Shown here: positions 26,873-34,205 of the stretch, one piece after another
How the letters are laid out: every line of letters begins with the position of its first letter
Position numbering within the stretch: the first letter of the stretch is position 1
Source of the DNA: Bog-375 sp049587755
GTDB taxonomy: Bacteria > Acidobacteriota > Terriglobia > Bryobacterales > Bryobacteraceae
Direction of reading: 5' to 3'
NCBI GenBank assembly: GCA_049587755.1
Contig: JBAVEN010000032.1
Location: 18,537 to 82,536, forward strand
DNA length: 64,000 bases
The notes under the pieces: model-generated
Told to the model about the DNA's origin: nothing
Seen by the model: only the letters and a program-made list of their open reading frames with translations
The model's database searches: none
Translations under genes and position numbers: made by a program

Positions 26873-26914
26873 CCTTCGCGTGCCGCTAAGGCTCGCCCCA
26901 CCGAGAACCCGGGC

Positions 26915-26920
26915 TATACT
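26915..26920 (+). promoter_or_regulatory. Putative -10 of uvrA
   Basis: TATACT, 20 nt before the GTG at 26941. The expected transcript start is near 26927. No LexA-like operator was recognised. Confidence 0.4.
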
Positions 26921-26940
26921 AGGAAATACCCGTCATTCCC

Positions 26941-29742
26941 GTGCAAGACTACATCCGGATTCGCGGCGCGCGAACCCATAATCTGAAAAACATTTCGGTT
27001 TCCATTCCCCACAATCAATTGACGGTGGTGACCGGCGTTTCCGGCTCGGGCAAGTCGTCGCTGGCGTTCGACACCATCTACGCGGAGGGCCAGCGGCGGT
27101 ACGTGGAATCGATGTCGGCCTACGCCCGCCAGTTTTTGGAGCGCATGGAAAAGCCCGCGGTGGATGACATCGACGGCATTGCGCCGGCGGTGGCTATCCG
27201 CCAGAAGAACTCGAGCCGCAACCCCCGCTCCACCGTTGCCACCTCCACCGAGTGTTACGATTTTCTGCGCCTGCTGTATGCGCGTGTCGGCCAGACGTTC
27301 TGCCCCAACTGCGGGACGGTGGTGCGGAAGGACACGGTGGATGAAGTGGCCGCACGCCTGCTCGCGCTGCCCGAAGGCTCGCGCTGGTATGCGTTGTTCG
27401 CCTGCGGTGAACACGCCGGCGCCGCCTCGCTGCGTGACCACCTCTTCGAGCTGCGTAAGAAGGGCTTCACGCGGCTGTTTCAAGCCGGGCGGATCTTCGA
27501 GTTTTCGACGCCCGAATCGCTGCTCGATATCGATTTCGGCAAGCCCGTCTTCGTGCTCGTGGACCGCATCGCCATCGGCCCCGGCCTGCATCAGCGCCTG
27601 GTCGATACCGTCGAGATCTGTTATCGCGAAGCTGGCGAAGTGATCTTCGAAAGCGCCGCGCCGCCCGCCCGAACGCTGCGCTTCAACGAGAAGTTCCAAT
27701 GCAAGACCTGCGGCATGGAATTCGCGCTGCCGGAGCCCATCCTCTTCAGCTTCAATTCGCCGTTCGGCGCCTGCCCGCGCTGCCAGGGCTTCGGCAATAC
27801 CATCGATTTCGATTTGGACCGCGTGATTCCTGACAAATCGCTTTCGCTGGACGCGGGTGCGGTTGAGCCCTGGACCAAGCCGAAGTATCGCTCCTGGCTC
27901 GGCAATTTCCGCAAATCCGCGCGCGGCAAGGTGCGCTTCCGCGCGGCCTTCGCCGACCTGACCGACGAAGAGCGCGAGCTGGTGTACGATTTCGTCCGCC
28001 GCTTCTTCGCTTACCTGGAAACCAAGAAATACAAGCTGCATGTCCGCGTCTTCCTCAGCCGTTACCGCGGTTACGCGCTGTGCCCGGAGTGCAAGGGCGC
28101 GCGTCTGCGCAAGGAAGCGCTCTACGTGCGCGTAGGCGGCCGCAACCTAGCGGAATTGGTGCGCCTCAATATCGCCGAAGCCGCGCAGTTCTTCGACGCG
28201 CTGGCGCTCAAGCCGGAAGAAACCGCCATCGCCGACAAGATTCTGGTCGAAATCCGCCAGCGGCTGAAGTTCTTGAACGACGTGGGTCTGGAATACCTGA
28301 CGCTCGACCGGCTGTCCTCCACCCTGTCAGGCGGCGAGGCGCAACGCATCCAGCTTGCCACTTGCCTGGGCTCCCGCCTGGTGGGCGCCTGCTACGTGCT
28401 CGACGAACCGTCGATCGGCCTGCACAGCCGCGACACCGGGCGGCTGATTCGTATCCTCGCCGAATTGCGCGAACTGGGCAACACCATCGTGGTCGTGGAG
28501 CACGATCCCGAAGTGATGCGCGCCGCCGATCATCTGCTGGATTTGGGGCCGGGCGCCGGCGAGCGTGGCGGCAGTGTTGTCTACGAGGGCACTCTCGAAC
28601 AACTCCTCGCCAACGGCAATAACTCGCTCACCGCGCGCTACCTGCGCGGCGAACTGCGCGTCGCGGGGCCGCGCGCCCGCCGGCCGGTGGACCCCAAACG
28701 CACGCTGCGCGTCATCGGCGCCCGCGTCCACAACTTGAAAAACATCGACGTCGAGATTCCGCTGGGCATGATGGTGGTGATCACCGGCGTTTCCGGCTCC
28801 GGCAAGTCGACGCTGGTTCACGATGTGGTGTTCCGCTCGCTGGAGGCCCTCCACCGGGCGCGCGATTCGTCGAGCGCAGCGGAAATCGAAGAGGCCGCCG
28901 GCGACCTGGACGCCGGACCGCGCCTGGCATGCCGCAAACTGGAAGGCGCTGAGCGCATTCTGAGCACGGTCATGATCGACCAGTCGCCCATCGGCCGCAC
29001 GCCGCGCTCCAATCCGGTCACCTACATTAAAGCGTTCGACCTGATTCGCGCCGCCTTCGCGAGCACCCGCGACGCCAAGAAACAAGGCTACACTCCCGGC
29101 CATTTCTCCTTCAACATTCCCGGAGGCCGCTGCGAGACCTGCCAGGGCGATGGCACGGTGACCGTGGAGATGCAGTTCCTGGCCGACGTGGAGCTGATCT
29201 GCGAGGAGTGCAAGGGCACCCGTTATAAGAGCGCCATTCTCGAGATTCGCTATAACGGGCTCAACATCCACGAAGTTTTGCAGCTCACCGTCAGCGAGGC
29301 CATCGAGTTCTTCAGCGGCATGCCCCGGCTGGTGGACCGCCTGCGCGTGCTGGACGACGTGGGCCTGGGATACTTGCGGCTGGGTCAATCCGCCACCACG
29401 CTTTCCGGCGGCGAAGCGCAGCGCGTCAAGCTGGCCGCGCACCTGGCGGCGGCAAGCTGCCGCGGCACGCTGTTCATCTTCGACGAGCCCACCACCGGCC
29501 TGCACTTCGACGATATCGCCAAGCTGCTGGCCGCTTTCGGGCGGCTGATCGAAAACGGCGGCAGCCTGATCGTGATCGAACACAACCTCGACGTGGTCCG
29601 CGCTGCCGATTGGGTGATCGACCTGGGACCCGAGGGCGGCGCAAGCGGCGGTGAAGTGGTGGTGGCCGGAACCCCGGAGACCGTAGCCCGGAACGTCCGC
29701 TCGTACACCGGCCGGTATCTCGCCGCGTTGCCGGCGAAGTAG
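26941..29742 (+). CDS. uvrA: Excinuclease ABC subunit A
   Basis: A 933-residue UvrA, the damage-recognition ATPase of nucleotide excision repair. Both ABC modules are complete: Walker A at about 32-39 (GVSGSGKS) and again near 618 (GVSGSGKST), and two signature motifs (TLSGGEAQRI, TLSGGEAQRV). The zinc modules are present: CKTCGMEF with CPRCQGFG, and CETCQGDG with CEECKGTRY. Length matches typical UvrA. The start codon is GTG. Neither uvrB nor uvrC is close, which is usual for uvrA. Acidobacteria can carry more than one UvrA-type protein, so this may not be the only copy. Confidence 0.95.
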   Translation: MQDYIRIRGARTHNLKNISVSIPHNQLTVVTGVSGSGKSSLAFDTIYAEGQRRYVESMSAYARQFLERMEKPAVDDIDGIAPAVAIRQKNSSRNPRSTVATSTECYDFLRLLYARVGQTFCPNCGTVVRKDTVDEVAARLLALPEGSRWYALFACGEHAGAASLRDHLFELRKKGFTRLFQAGRIFEFSTPESLLDIDFGKPVFVLVDRIAIGPGLHQRLVDTVEICYREAGEVIFESAAPPARTLRFNEKFQCKTCGMEFALPEPILFSFNSPFGACPRCQGFGNTIDFDLDRVIPDKSLSLDAGAVEPWTKPKYRSWLGNFRKSARGKVRFRAAFADLTDEERELVYDFVRRFFAYLETKKYKLHVRVFLSRYRGYALCPECKGARLRKEALYVRVGGRNLAELVRLNIAEAAQFFDALALKPEETAIADKILVEIRQRLKFLNDVGLEYLTLDRLSSTLSGGEAQRIQLATCLGSRLVGACYVLDEPSIGLHSRDTGRLIRILAELRELGNTIVVVEHDPEVMRAADHLLDLGPGAGERGGSVVYEGTLEQLLANGNNSLTARYLRGELRVAGPRARRPVDPKRTLRVIGARVHNLKNIDVEIPLGMMVVITGVSGSGKSTLVHDVVFRSLEALHRARDSSSAAEIEEAAGDLDAGPRLACRKLEGAERILSTVMIDQSPIGRTPRSNPVTYIKAFDLIRAAFASTRDAKKQGYTPGHFSFNIPGGRCETCQGDGTVTVEMQFLADVELICEECKGTRYKSAILEIRYNGLNIHEVLQLTVSEAIEFFSGMPRLVDRLRVLDDVGLGYLRLGQSATTLSGGEAQRVKLAAHLAAASCRGTLFIFDEPTTGLHFDDIAKLLAAFGRLIENGGSLIVIEHNLDVVRAADWVIDLGPEGGASGGEVVVAGTPETVARNVRSYTGRYLAALPAK

Positions 29743-29762
29743 AATCGTACTGGGAGGTCCGA

Positions 29763-30593
29763 ATGCGGTTCTTGCTGCTCGTTTCTCTCGCTGGCCCGCT
29801 GGCTCTCGCCGCCACCGAACCGTTGGCCATCGTCCAGCCGGTCATCAGCCAGATGGAAGAAGGCGCGCCCTCGCCCGCGGGATTTTATTACACGCCTGGC
29901 GAGGTCCTGTTTTTTACCTGCCGCGTGGCGCATTACGCCAAGACCGCCGATCTCAAGGTTCGCATCGCCTATTCGGTCGAGACGTTCGATCCCAAAGGCG
30001 TACAACTCACCGAGACTTATAAGAACGAATTCAACGACGAGGTTTCGATCGAGGACAAGGAATGGATGCCCAAGATCCAAACGCAAATGCTGATTCCTCC
30101 CCTCGCGGGTTCCGGCACTTACAAGGTTGTGGTCAAGGCAGAAGACGAGATAGCCAAGACCACGGCGCAGCTTGAGGTGCCCTTCGAGGTCCGCGGCCGC
30201 GTAGTGGAGCCGAGCGACTCGGTCACCGTGCGGAACTTTCGCTTCTACCACGACGAGGCCGGCAAGCAGCCCGCTGAAAGGGCCGTCTACCACGCCGGCG
30301 AAACCATGTGGACGCGGTTCGACATCATCGGATACAAATACGGCGAGGGCAACAAGATCGATGTAAGTTATCTCGCTTCCATCACGCTTTCCGATGGCAA
30401 GGTGTTATGGACGCAGCCGGAGCCGGCGGGCGAACAGAGCCAGTCCTTTTATCCCAAACGCTATATCTCCGGCGAATTCAGCATCAACCTGCAAGCGGGA
30501 GTAAGGCCAGGCTCTTATGTAGTCGCTGTGCAGGTGAAAGACGCCATCGGCAATCAAACCTACGAGAGCCGCAATCCCTTCACGGTGGAATAA
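29763..30593 (+). CDS. Secreted beta-sandwich protein of unknown function
   Basis: A 276-residue exported protein with signal peptide MRFLLLVSLAGPLALAA. The mature part looks like two Ig-like domains: about 20-145 (FYYTPGEVLFFTCRVAHYAK ... GTYKVVVKAEDE) and about 155-275 (VYHAGETMWTRFDIIGYKYG ... GSYVVAVQVKDAIGNQTYE), each ending in the GxYxVxV strand typical of such folds. No catalytic motif is visible; it may bind a surface ligand or another envelope protein. It lies 20 nt after uvrA with a GGGAGG ribosome-binding site and may also have its own TAGAAT promoter at 29741. Confidence 0.75.
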   Translation: MRFLLLVSLAGPLALAATEPLAIVQPVISQMEEGAPSPAGFYYTPGEVLFFTCRVAHYAKTADLKVRIAYSVETFDPKGVQLTETYKNEFNDEVSIEDKEWMPKIQTQMLIPPLAGSGTYKVVVKAEDEIAKTTAQLEVPFEVRGRVVEPSDSVTVRNFRFYHDEAGKQPAERAVYHAGETMWTRFDIIGYKYGEGNKIDVSYLASITLSDGKVLWTQPEPAGEQSQSFYPKRYISGEFSINLQAGVRPGSYVVAVQVKDAIGNQTYESRNPFTVE

Positions 30594-30691
30594 GTAGGAC
30601 AGACTATCGCCTTTCGCGGCCTGTCATTCTCGCTAATGCGCGACGCGTTGACAGACGACAAAAAACGACTGTCCGTCTTATTTCCTTGTTT

Positions 30692-32176
30692 TCACACCAC
30701 GCCCTCCAGCTTGAGCACATACGCCTGTGAAAACGGCAGGCTCTCTGGTACGCGAACCGTCAGGCGCTTCTCCTGGTGCCGGGCCTCCAGCGGTGCATCG
30801 TTCCCCAGCAGCGTGACGCGCACGCCGGTGTCGGTTTCGATGTCATCGAGCACCACCTCGCGCTCGGGCCTGTGCGGCAAAATCGCGTAAACCACGCCCG
30901 CTTTCGTGGTAAAGAATGCCTCGATCCGCGCCGCGCCGGCTGGCGGTGTATCCACCAGACTCGTGATTGGGTACGCCGACATGAATTCGCTCTCTTCGAG
31001 TTTCGGTTCCCTACCCTCCGACCACTGCCGCGCGCGGCGCCACGCGCGTGTTCCGTAAATAGCTTCCCCGTTCTGCTTCAGCCAGTCGCCGAGCTGCAGC
31101 AGCCGCTCTTCCATGATCACTGGAATGCGGCCGTCGCCGGTAGGGCCGATATCGAGCAGTAAATTGCCGCCGCGGCTCACCAGGTCGAGCAGCATCAGCA
31201 GCAGCTCGCGGCCGGTACGATAATCCGCCAGCGTCTCCGCGCGATTGTAGCCGTATGAGAAGCCCATGCCGCGGTTTTCCTCCCACGGGTGCCCGCTCTG
31301 CTTCATGCCGGACGTGTATTCCGTGGTGTAGTAACCGCCGTGTTTGTGCCGGGTGTCCTTGCCCCACCGGTCGTTGATCACCACTCGCTCGCGCACCGGC
31401 GATTCGTTGAACAGCCATGCCAGCAGCTCCGGCGAGTGCCATTCCTCGCTCGTCAGCTCCCATTCACCATCGGAGAAAATGACTTCCGGCTCGACATGCT
31501 TTACCACGTCCTGAAACTGCGGAAACAGGTGCTCTCGCACGTATCGCGGCTTGTCGGAAAGCCACAGCGGGTTGTACCACTCGTACAACGAATAGTAAAT
31601 TCCCATGTGGAGCCCGCGCTTGCGTCCGGCATTGGTGAGATCGGCCAGCAGGTCGCGCCGCGGACCGATGTCCACCGCGTTCCAGGGCCGTCCCCAGTCG
31701 CGGTTGGCTTCCGCGTTGCGCCACAACGTGAAGCCTTCGTGATGTTTGGAAGTGGGTACCACGTAGCGGGCGCCGGAACGCGCAATGACGTCCGCCCAGT
31801 GGTCCGGGTCGAACAACTCGGCGCGAAACTGCGGAGCGAAATCGAGGTAAGGAAAATCGGCCCCGTAGACGCGCCGGTGAAACTGCCAGGTCTGGTAGCC
31901 GTTCTGGCCCGGCGCCGTGGCCTTCTTGCCCTCCGTGAGCGAGTGCCAATACCATTCCGCGTAGGGCGTCTCTCCCTTGGTGCGCGGCGGCGCAAACGAT
32001 GGCACTGAGTAAACGCCCCAGTGGATGAAGATGCCGAACTTGGCATCCAAATACCATTCGGGAGTCGGCCGGCTGTCGATCGAATCCCAGTCAGCCTGAT
32101 AGCGCGCTTCACCAGCGCTCTGCCGCAGAGCCAGCGGCGCCGCGGCCATGGTGCGAAGAAAATCCCGGCGTTGCAT
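30692..32176 (-). CDS. GH29 alpha-L-fucosidase, Tat-exported
   Basis: A 494-residue glycoside hydrolase family 29 enzyme that removes terminal L-fucose. It starts with a twin-arginine signal (MQRRDFLRTMAAAPLAL). Family motifs follow in order: WYLDAKFGIFIHWGVYSVP (about 41-59), SKHHEGFTLW with conserved His residues, and IFSDGEWE, where the Asp is the expected nucleophile. LLLMLLDLVSRGGNLLLDIGP is the usual C-terminal core signature. It faces the ammonia-lyase gene across 44 nt. A TAACAT hexamer at 32185-32190, 8 nt before the ATG, predicts an almost leaderless mRNA. Confidence 0.93.
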   Translation of the reverse strand: MQRRDFLRTMAAAPLALRQSAGEARYQADWDSIDSRPTPEWYLDAKFGIFIHWGVYSVPSFAPPRTKGETPYAEWYWHSLTEGKKATAPGQNGYQTWQFHRRVYGADFPYLDFAPQFRAELFDPDHWADVIARSGARYVVPTSKHHEGFTLWRNAEANRDWGRPWNAVDIGPRRDLLADLTNAGRKRGLHMGIYYSLYEWYNPLWLSDKPRYVREHLFPQFQDVVKHVEPEVIFSDGEWELTSEEWHSPELLAWLFNESPVRERVVINDRWGKDTRHKHGGYYTTEYTSGMKQSGHPWEENRGMGFSYGYNRAETLADYRTGRELLLMLLDLVSRGGNLLLDIGPTGDGRIPVIMEERLLQLGDWLKQNGEAIYGTRAWRRARQWSEGREPKLEESEFMSAYPITSLVDTPPAGAARIEAFFTTKAGVVYAILPHRPEREVVLDDIETDTGVRVTLLGNDAPLEARHQEKRLTVRVPESLPFSQAYVLKLEGVV

Positions 32177-32184
32177 ACCGGGCT

Positions 32185-32190
32185 ATGTTA
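32185..32190 (-). promoter_or_regulatory. Putative -10 of the fucosidase gene
   Basis: TAACAT on the minus strand, 8 nt before the ATG at 32176. It lies inside the region that the divergent ammonia-lyase promoter would need. Confidence 0.35.
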
Positions 32191-32207
32191 TCAAGATTGG
32201 CGGCTGT

Positions 32208-32213
32208 TACCCT
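32208..32213 (+). promoter_or_regulatory. Putative -10 of the ammonia-lyase gene
   Basis: TACCCT, 7 nt before the ATG at 32221. It supports that ATG over the in-frame ATG at 32185. Confidence 0.3.
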
Positions 32214-32220
32214 ACCGTAC

Positions 32221-33717
32221 ATGGCAGACACATTCGAAGTTGGCTCAGCCCGCTTGAGCATCGAAGATGCCGTGCGCGTGGCGCGGGAAGCTGTCCGGGT
32301 GCGCATCGCGGCGGCGGCGGTCGAGCGCATCGCCCGCGGCCGCTGGCGCCTCGAAGAGTTGATGGCGCGCGGCGAGCGCATTTACGGCGTCAACACCGGC
32401 GTGGGCGGCAATGTGGGCATCTCGCTACCGCCGGAAAAAATGGAGCTGCTGCAGCACAACCTGATCCGACATCTCTCCTGCGCCACCGGACAGCCGCTGC
32501 CAAACGACGTCGTGCGCGCCGCCATGCTGCTGCGCCTGGCCACTTTCGTTACCGGCGCTTCCGCCGTACGTCCTGAGCTGGCCGAGGCCTTGGCGGCGCT
32601 CCTGAACCACCGCATCACGCCCGTGGTGCCGCGCTACGGTTCGGTAGGCGCGTCCGGCGATCTGATGCCTTCCGCTTACATCGCCCGCGTGCTCATCGGA
32701 ATGGGAGAAGCCGAATTCGACGGGCGCCGCATGCCGGCCGCGGAAGCGCTCAAGGCCGCCGGTTTGATGCCCATCCTCTTCGCGCCCAAGGAGGCTCTGG
32801 CGCTAATCAACGGCACCACCGTGATGACCGCCTGCGCCACGCTTTTGTGGATGGACGCGCGGCGCGTGCTCGAGGCGGTGCTCTCCGCCGCGGCCCTGGC
32901 CGTCGAAGCCATGGAGGCTCCGGCGCAGCCCTTCGATGCCTGGGTGCAGGAGCAGAAAGGCCATCCCGGCCAGATCGCCGTGGCTGCGTTCCTGCGTGAC
33001 ATGCTGGCCGGCTCCGGTTATACCCGCGCATCGAGTGGCCAAAGCTGCTATTCCCTGCGCTGCGTCCCGCAAGGCCTTGGGCAAGTTTGGGAAGCCAACG
33101 AAGACGGCCGCGCCGTCATCGAACGCGAAATCAATTCAGCCAACGACAATCCGCTGGTCGATCCGGACACCGGCGAACTGCACAAGGCCGGCAATTTCTA
33201 CGGCGGCCACATCGCCCGCCTGCTCGATACCTGGAAGATCGATTTCGCCGCCATGGGCAACTGGGCCAACGCGCTGATCGCACTCCTGGTGGACGATCGC
33301 TTCACCCACGGCTTGCCCGCCAACCTCACGCCCGAGCCCGGAGTCAATTCCGGCTTCAAGGGAATGCAGTTGAGCATCACCAGCCTGGCTTGCGCCGTGC
33401 GGCAGATGGCCGGACCCAGTTCCATCCATTCGCTGCCGACCGAGCAGTACAACCAGGACGTCGTGAGCTTGGGAATGCACGCCGCCGTCACCGCCATGGA
33501 TGCGCTCGAGTGTTTGCGCAACGAAATCGCCATGTTACTGCTGGCGGTCACCCAGGCCGTCGACTTGCGCGGCGGTGAGGGCAAACTTGGTGGCGGCTCT
33601 AAGCGCGTCTATCGCAACGTCCGCCGCTTGGCCGCGTTCCAATCCGCCGACCGTCCGATGGAAAACGAAGTCGCCGCCGTAGCGGCGCTGATCGTCTCCG
33701 GTGGCTTGTCATCCTGA
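32221..33717 (+). CDS. Aromatic amino-acid ammonia-lyase (HAL/TAL/PAL family)
   Basis: A 498-residue MIO-type lyase. The catalytic prosthetic group forms from A144-S145-G146 (SVGASGDLMP). Tyr55 (YGVNTGVGG) and the NSANDNPL, GxNFYGG and NQDVVSLG motifs are present. The substrate-selectivity pair aligned with His89-Leu90 of Rhodobacter tyrosine ammonia-lyase is H84-L85 (LIRHLSCATG) rather than the Ser-His of histidine lyases, so tyrosine (or an aminomutase reaction) is more likely than histidine. No hut gene is nearby. I start at ATG 32221; ATG 32185 would add 12 residues but leaves only 8 nt to the divergent fucosidase. Confidence 0.88.
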   Translation: MADTFEVGSARLSIEDAVRVAREAVRVRIAAAAVERIARGRWRLEELMARGERIYGVNTGVGGNVGISLPPEKMELLQHNLIRHLSCATGQPLPNDVVRAAMLLRLATFVTGASAVRPELAEALAALLNHRITPVVPRYGSVGASGDLMPSAYIARVLIGMGEAEFDGRRMPAAEALKAAGLMPILFAPKEALALINGTTVMTACATLLWMDARRVLEAVLSAAALAVEAMEAPAQPFDAWVQEQKGHPGQIAVAAFLRDMLAGSGYTRASSGQSCYSLRCVPQGLGQVWEANEDGRAVIEREINSANDNPLVDPDTGELHKAGNFYGGHIARLLDTWKIDFAAMGNWANALIALLVDDRFTHGLPANLTPEPGVNSGFKGMQLSITSLACAVRQMAGPSSIHSLPTEQYNQDVVSLGMHAAVTAMDALECLRNEIAMLLLAVTQAVDLRGGEGKLGGGSKRVYRNVRRLAAFQSADRPMENEVAAVAALIVSGGLSS

Positions 33718-33783
33718 GGCCGCCCGCCGGCCGTTTGCGCGCGCCCCGTCCGGCGCTCAAATGCCGCGGCCTAAAAAGCGGAG

Positions 33784-34008
33784 CTAATGAGCAAGAGTGA
33801 CTTTTTCGCTCGGCCTGTCCAAGACGGCTATTTTCCATCCGACTTCGTTCCAGCACGATTGCGCCCACCACCACGTGTCAGTGTCGTAGGCAGCGCGTGG
33901 TAATTCCCGGCCGATGATCGCCTCGATCTCGCCAAACGTAAACGTGATGGATTTCACCGTCTGCGTTTTTAAGTAGTCCTTCAGGGGATCGTAAATGCCC
34001 ATCACCAT
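33784..34008 (-). CDS. DUF7662-like small protein
   Basis: A 74-residue protein. The sequence YDPLKDYLKTQ, then FTFGEIEAIIGRELPRAAY, then WWWAQSCWNEVGWKIAVLD matches the small DUF7662-type module (YxPL-x-xYL, FxEIExIIGxxLP, WW, GW), often seen near restriction or DNA-binding proteins. It has about three helices and a Trp-rich strand. The function is unknown. ATG 34008 and ATG 34002 are both possible starts and neither has a clear ribosome-binding site. Two inverted repeats lie directly upstream (34014-34049). Confidence 0.75.
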   Translation of the reverse strand: MVMGIYDPLKDYLKTQTVKSITFTFGEIEAIIGRELPRAAYDTDTWWWAQSCWNEVGWKIAVLDRPSEKVTLAH

Positions 34009-34013
34009 CTATT

Positions 34014-34049
34014 GTGCCCTAATTAAGACAATTAGGCACCATTATGGTG
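34014..34049. promoter_or_regulatory. Two adjacent inverted repeats upstream of the DUF7662-like gene
   Basis: The first is CCTAATT-aagac-AATTAGG (34018-34036), extendable with one bulge to GTGCC...GGCAC. The second is CACCATTATGGTG (34037-34049), a perfect palindrome. They start 6 nt before the ATG at 34008 and are AT-rich against a GC-rich background, like a two-site operator. Confidence 0.45.
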
Positions 34050-34075
34050 ATTTCGGCAACTTTGTCGCTGTAAGC

Positions 34076-34203
34076 GTGGGGCGGACGCCCCCGTCCGCAG
34101 CCGGCCCTCTGGCGGGCTTTGCGCGCCTGGAAAAATCTGTATCCTTACCACGCCAGAGCGGGACGAGGGCGTCCCGCGCGGACCAGGGGGTCCCCGCCCC
34201 GCC
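34076..34203. repeat. Nested palindromic intergenic element
   Basis: Begins GTGGGGCGGACG and ends CCCCGCCCCGCC, with internal hairpins GGACGCCCCCGTCC and GGGACGAGGGCGTCCC. Its outer and inner inverted repeats follow the same plan as the element at 39319-39406. Confidence 0.5.
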
Positions 34204-34205
34204 GG

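Larger units (their letters stand above)
26634..26940. other. Divergent intergenic region between the MoxR/VWA cluster and uvrA
   Basis: This 307-base gap should carry promoters for both directions. A TATACT hexamer at 26915-26920 precedes uvrA, and a 29-nt hairpin repeat sits at 26844-26872. No convincing frame or RNA gene was seen. Confidence 0.5.

Noticed and set aside
26914..28041. 375-codon reverse frame opposite uvrA
   Set aside because: uvrA on the forward strand is unambiguous; the reverse frame has no family motif.
33719..33736. Terminator after the ammonia-lyase gene
   Set aside because: A short GGCCG/CGGCC stem exists, but only GTTT follows, too weak to call.
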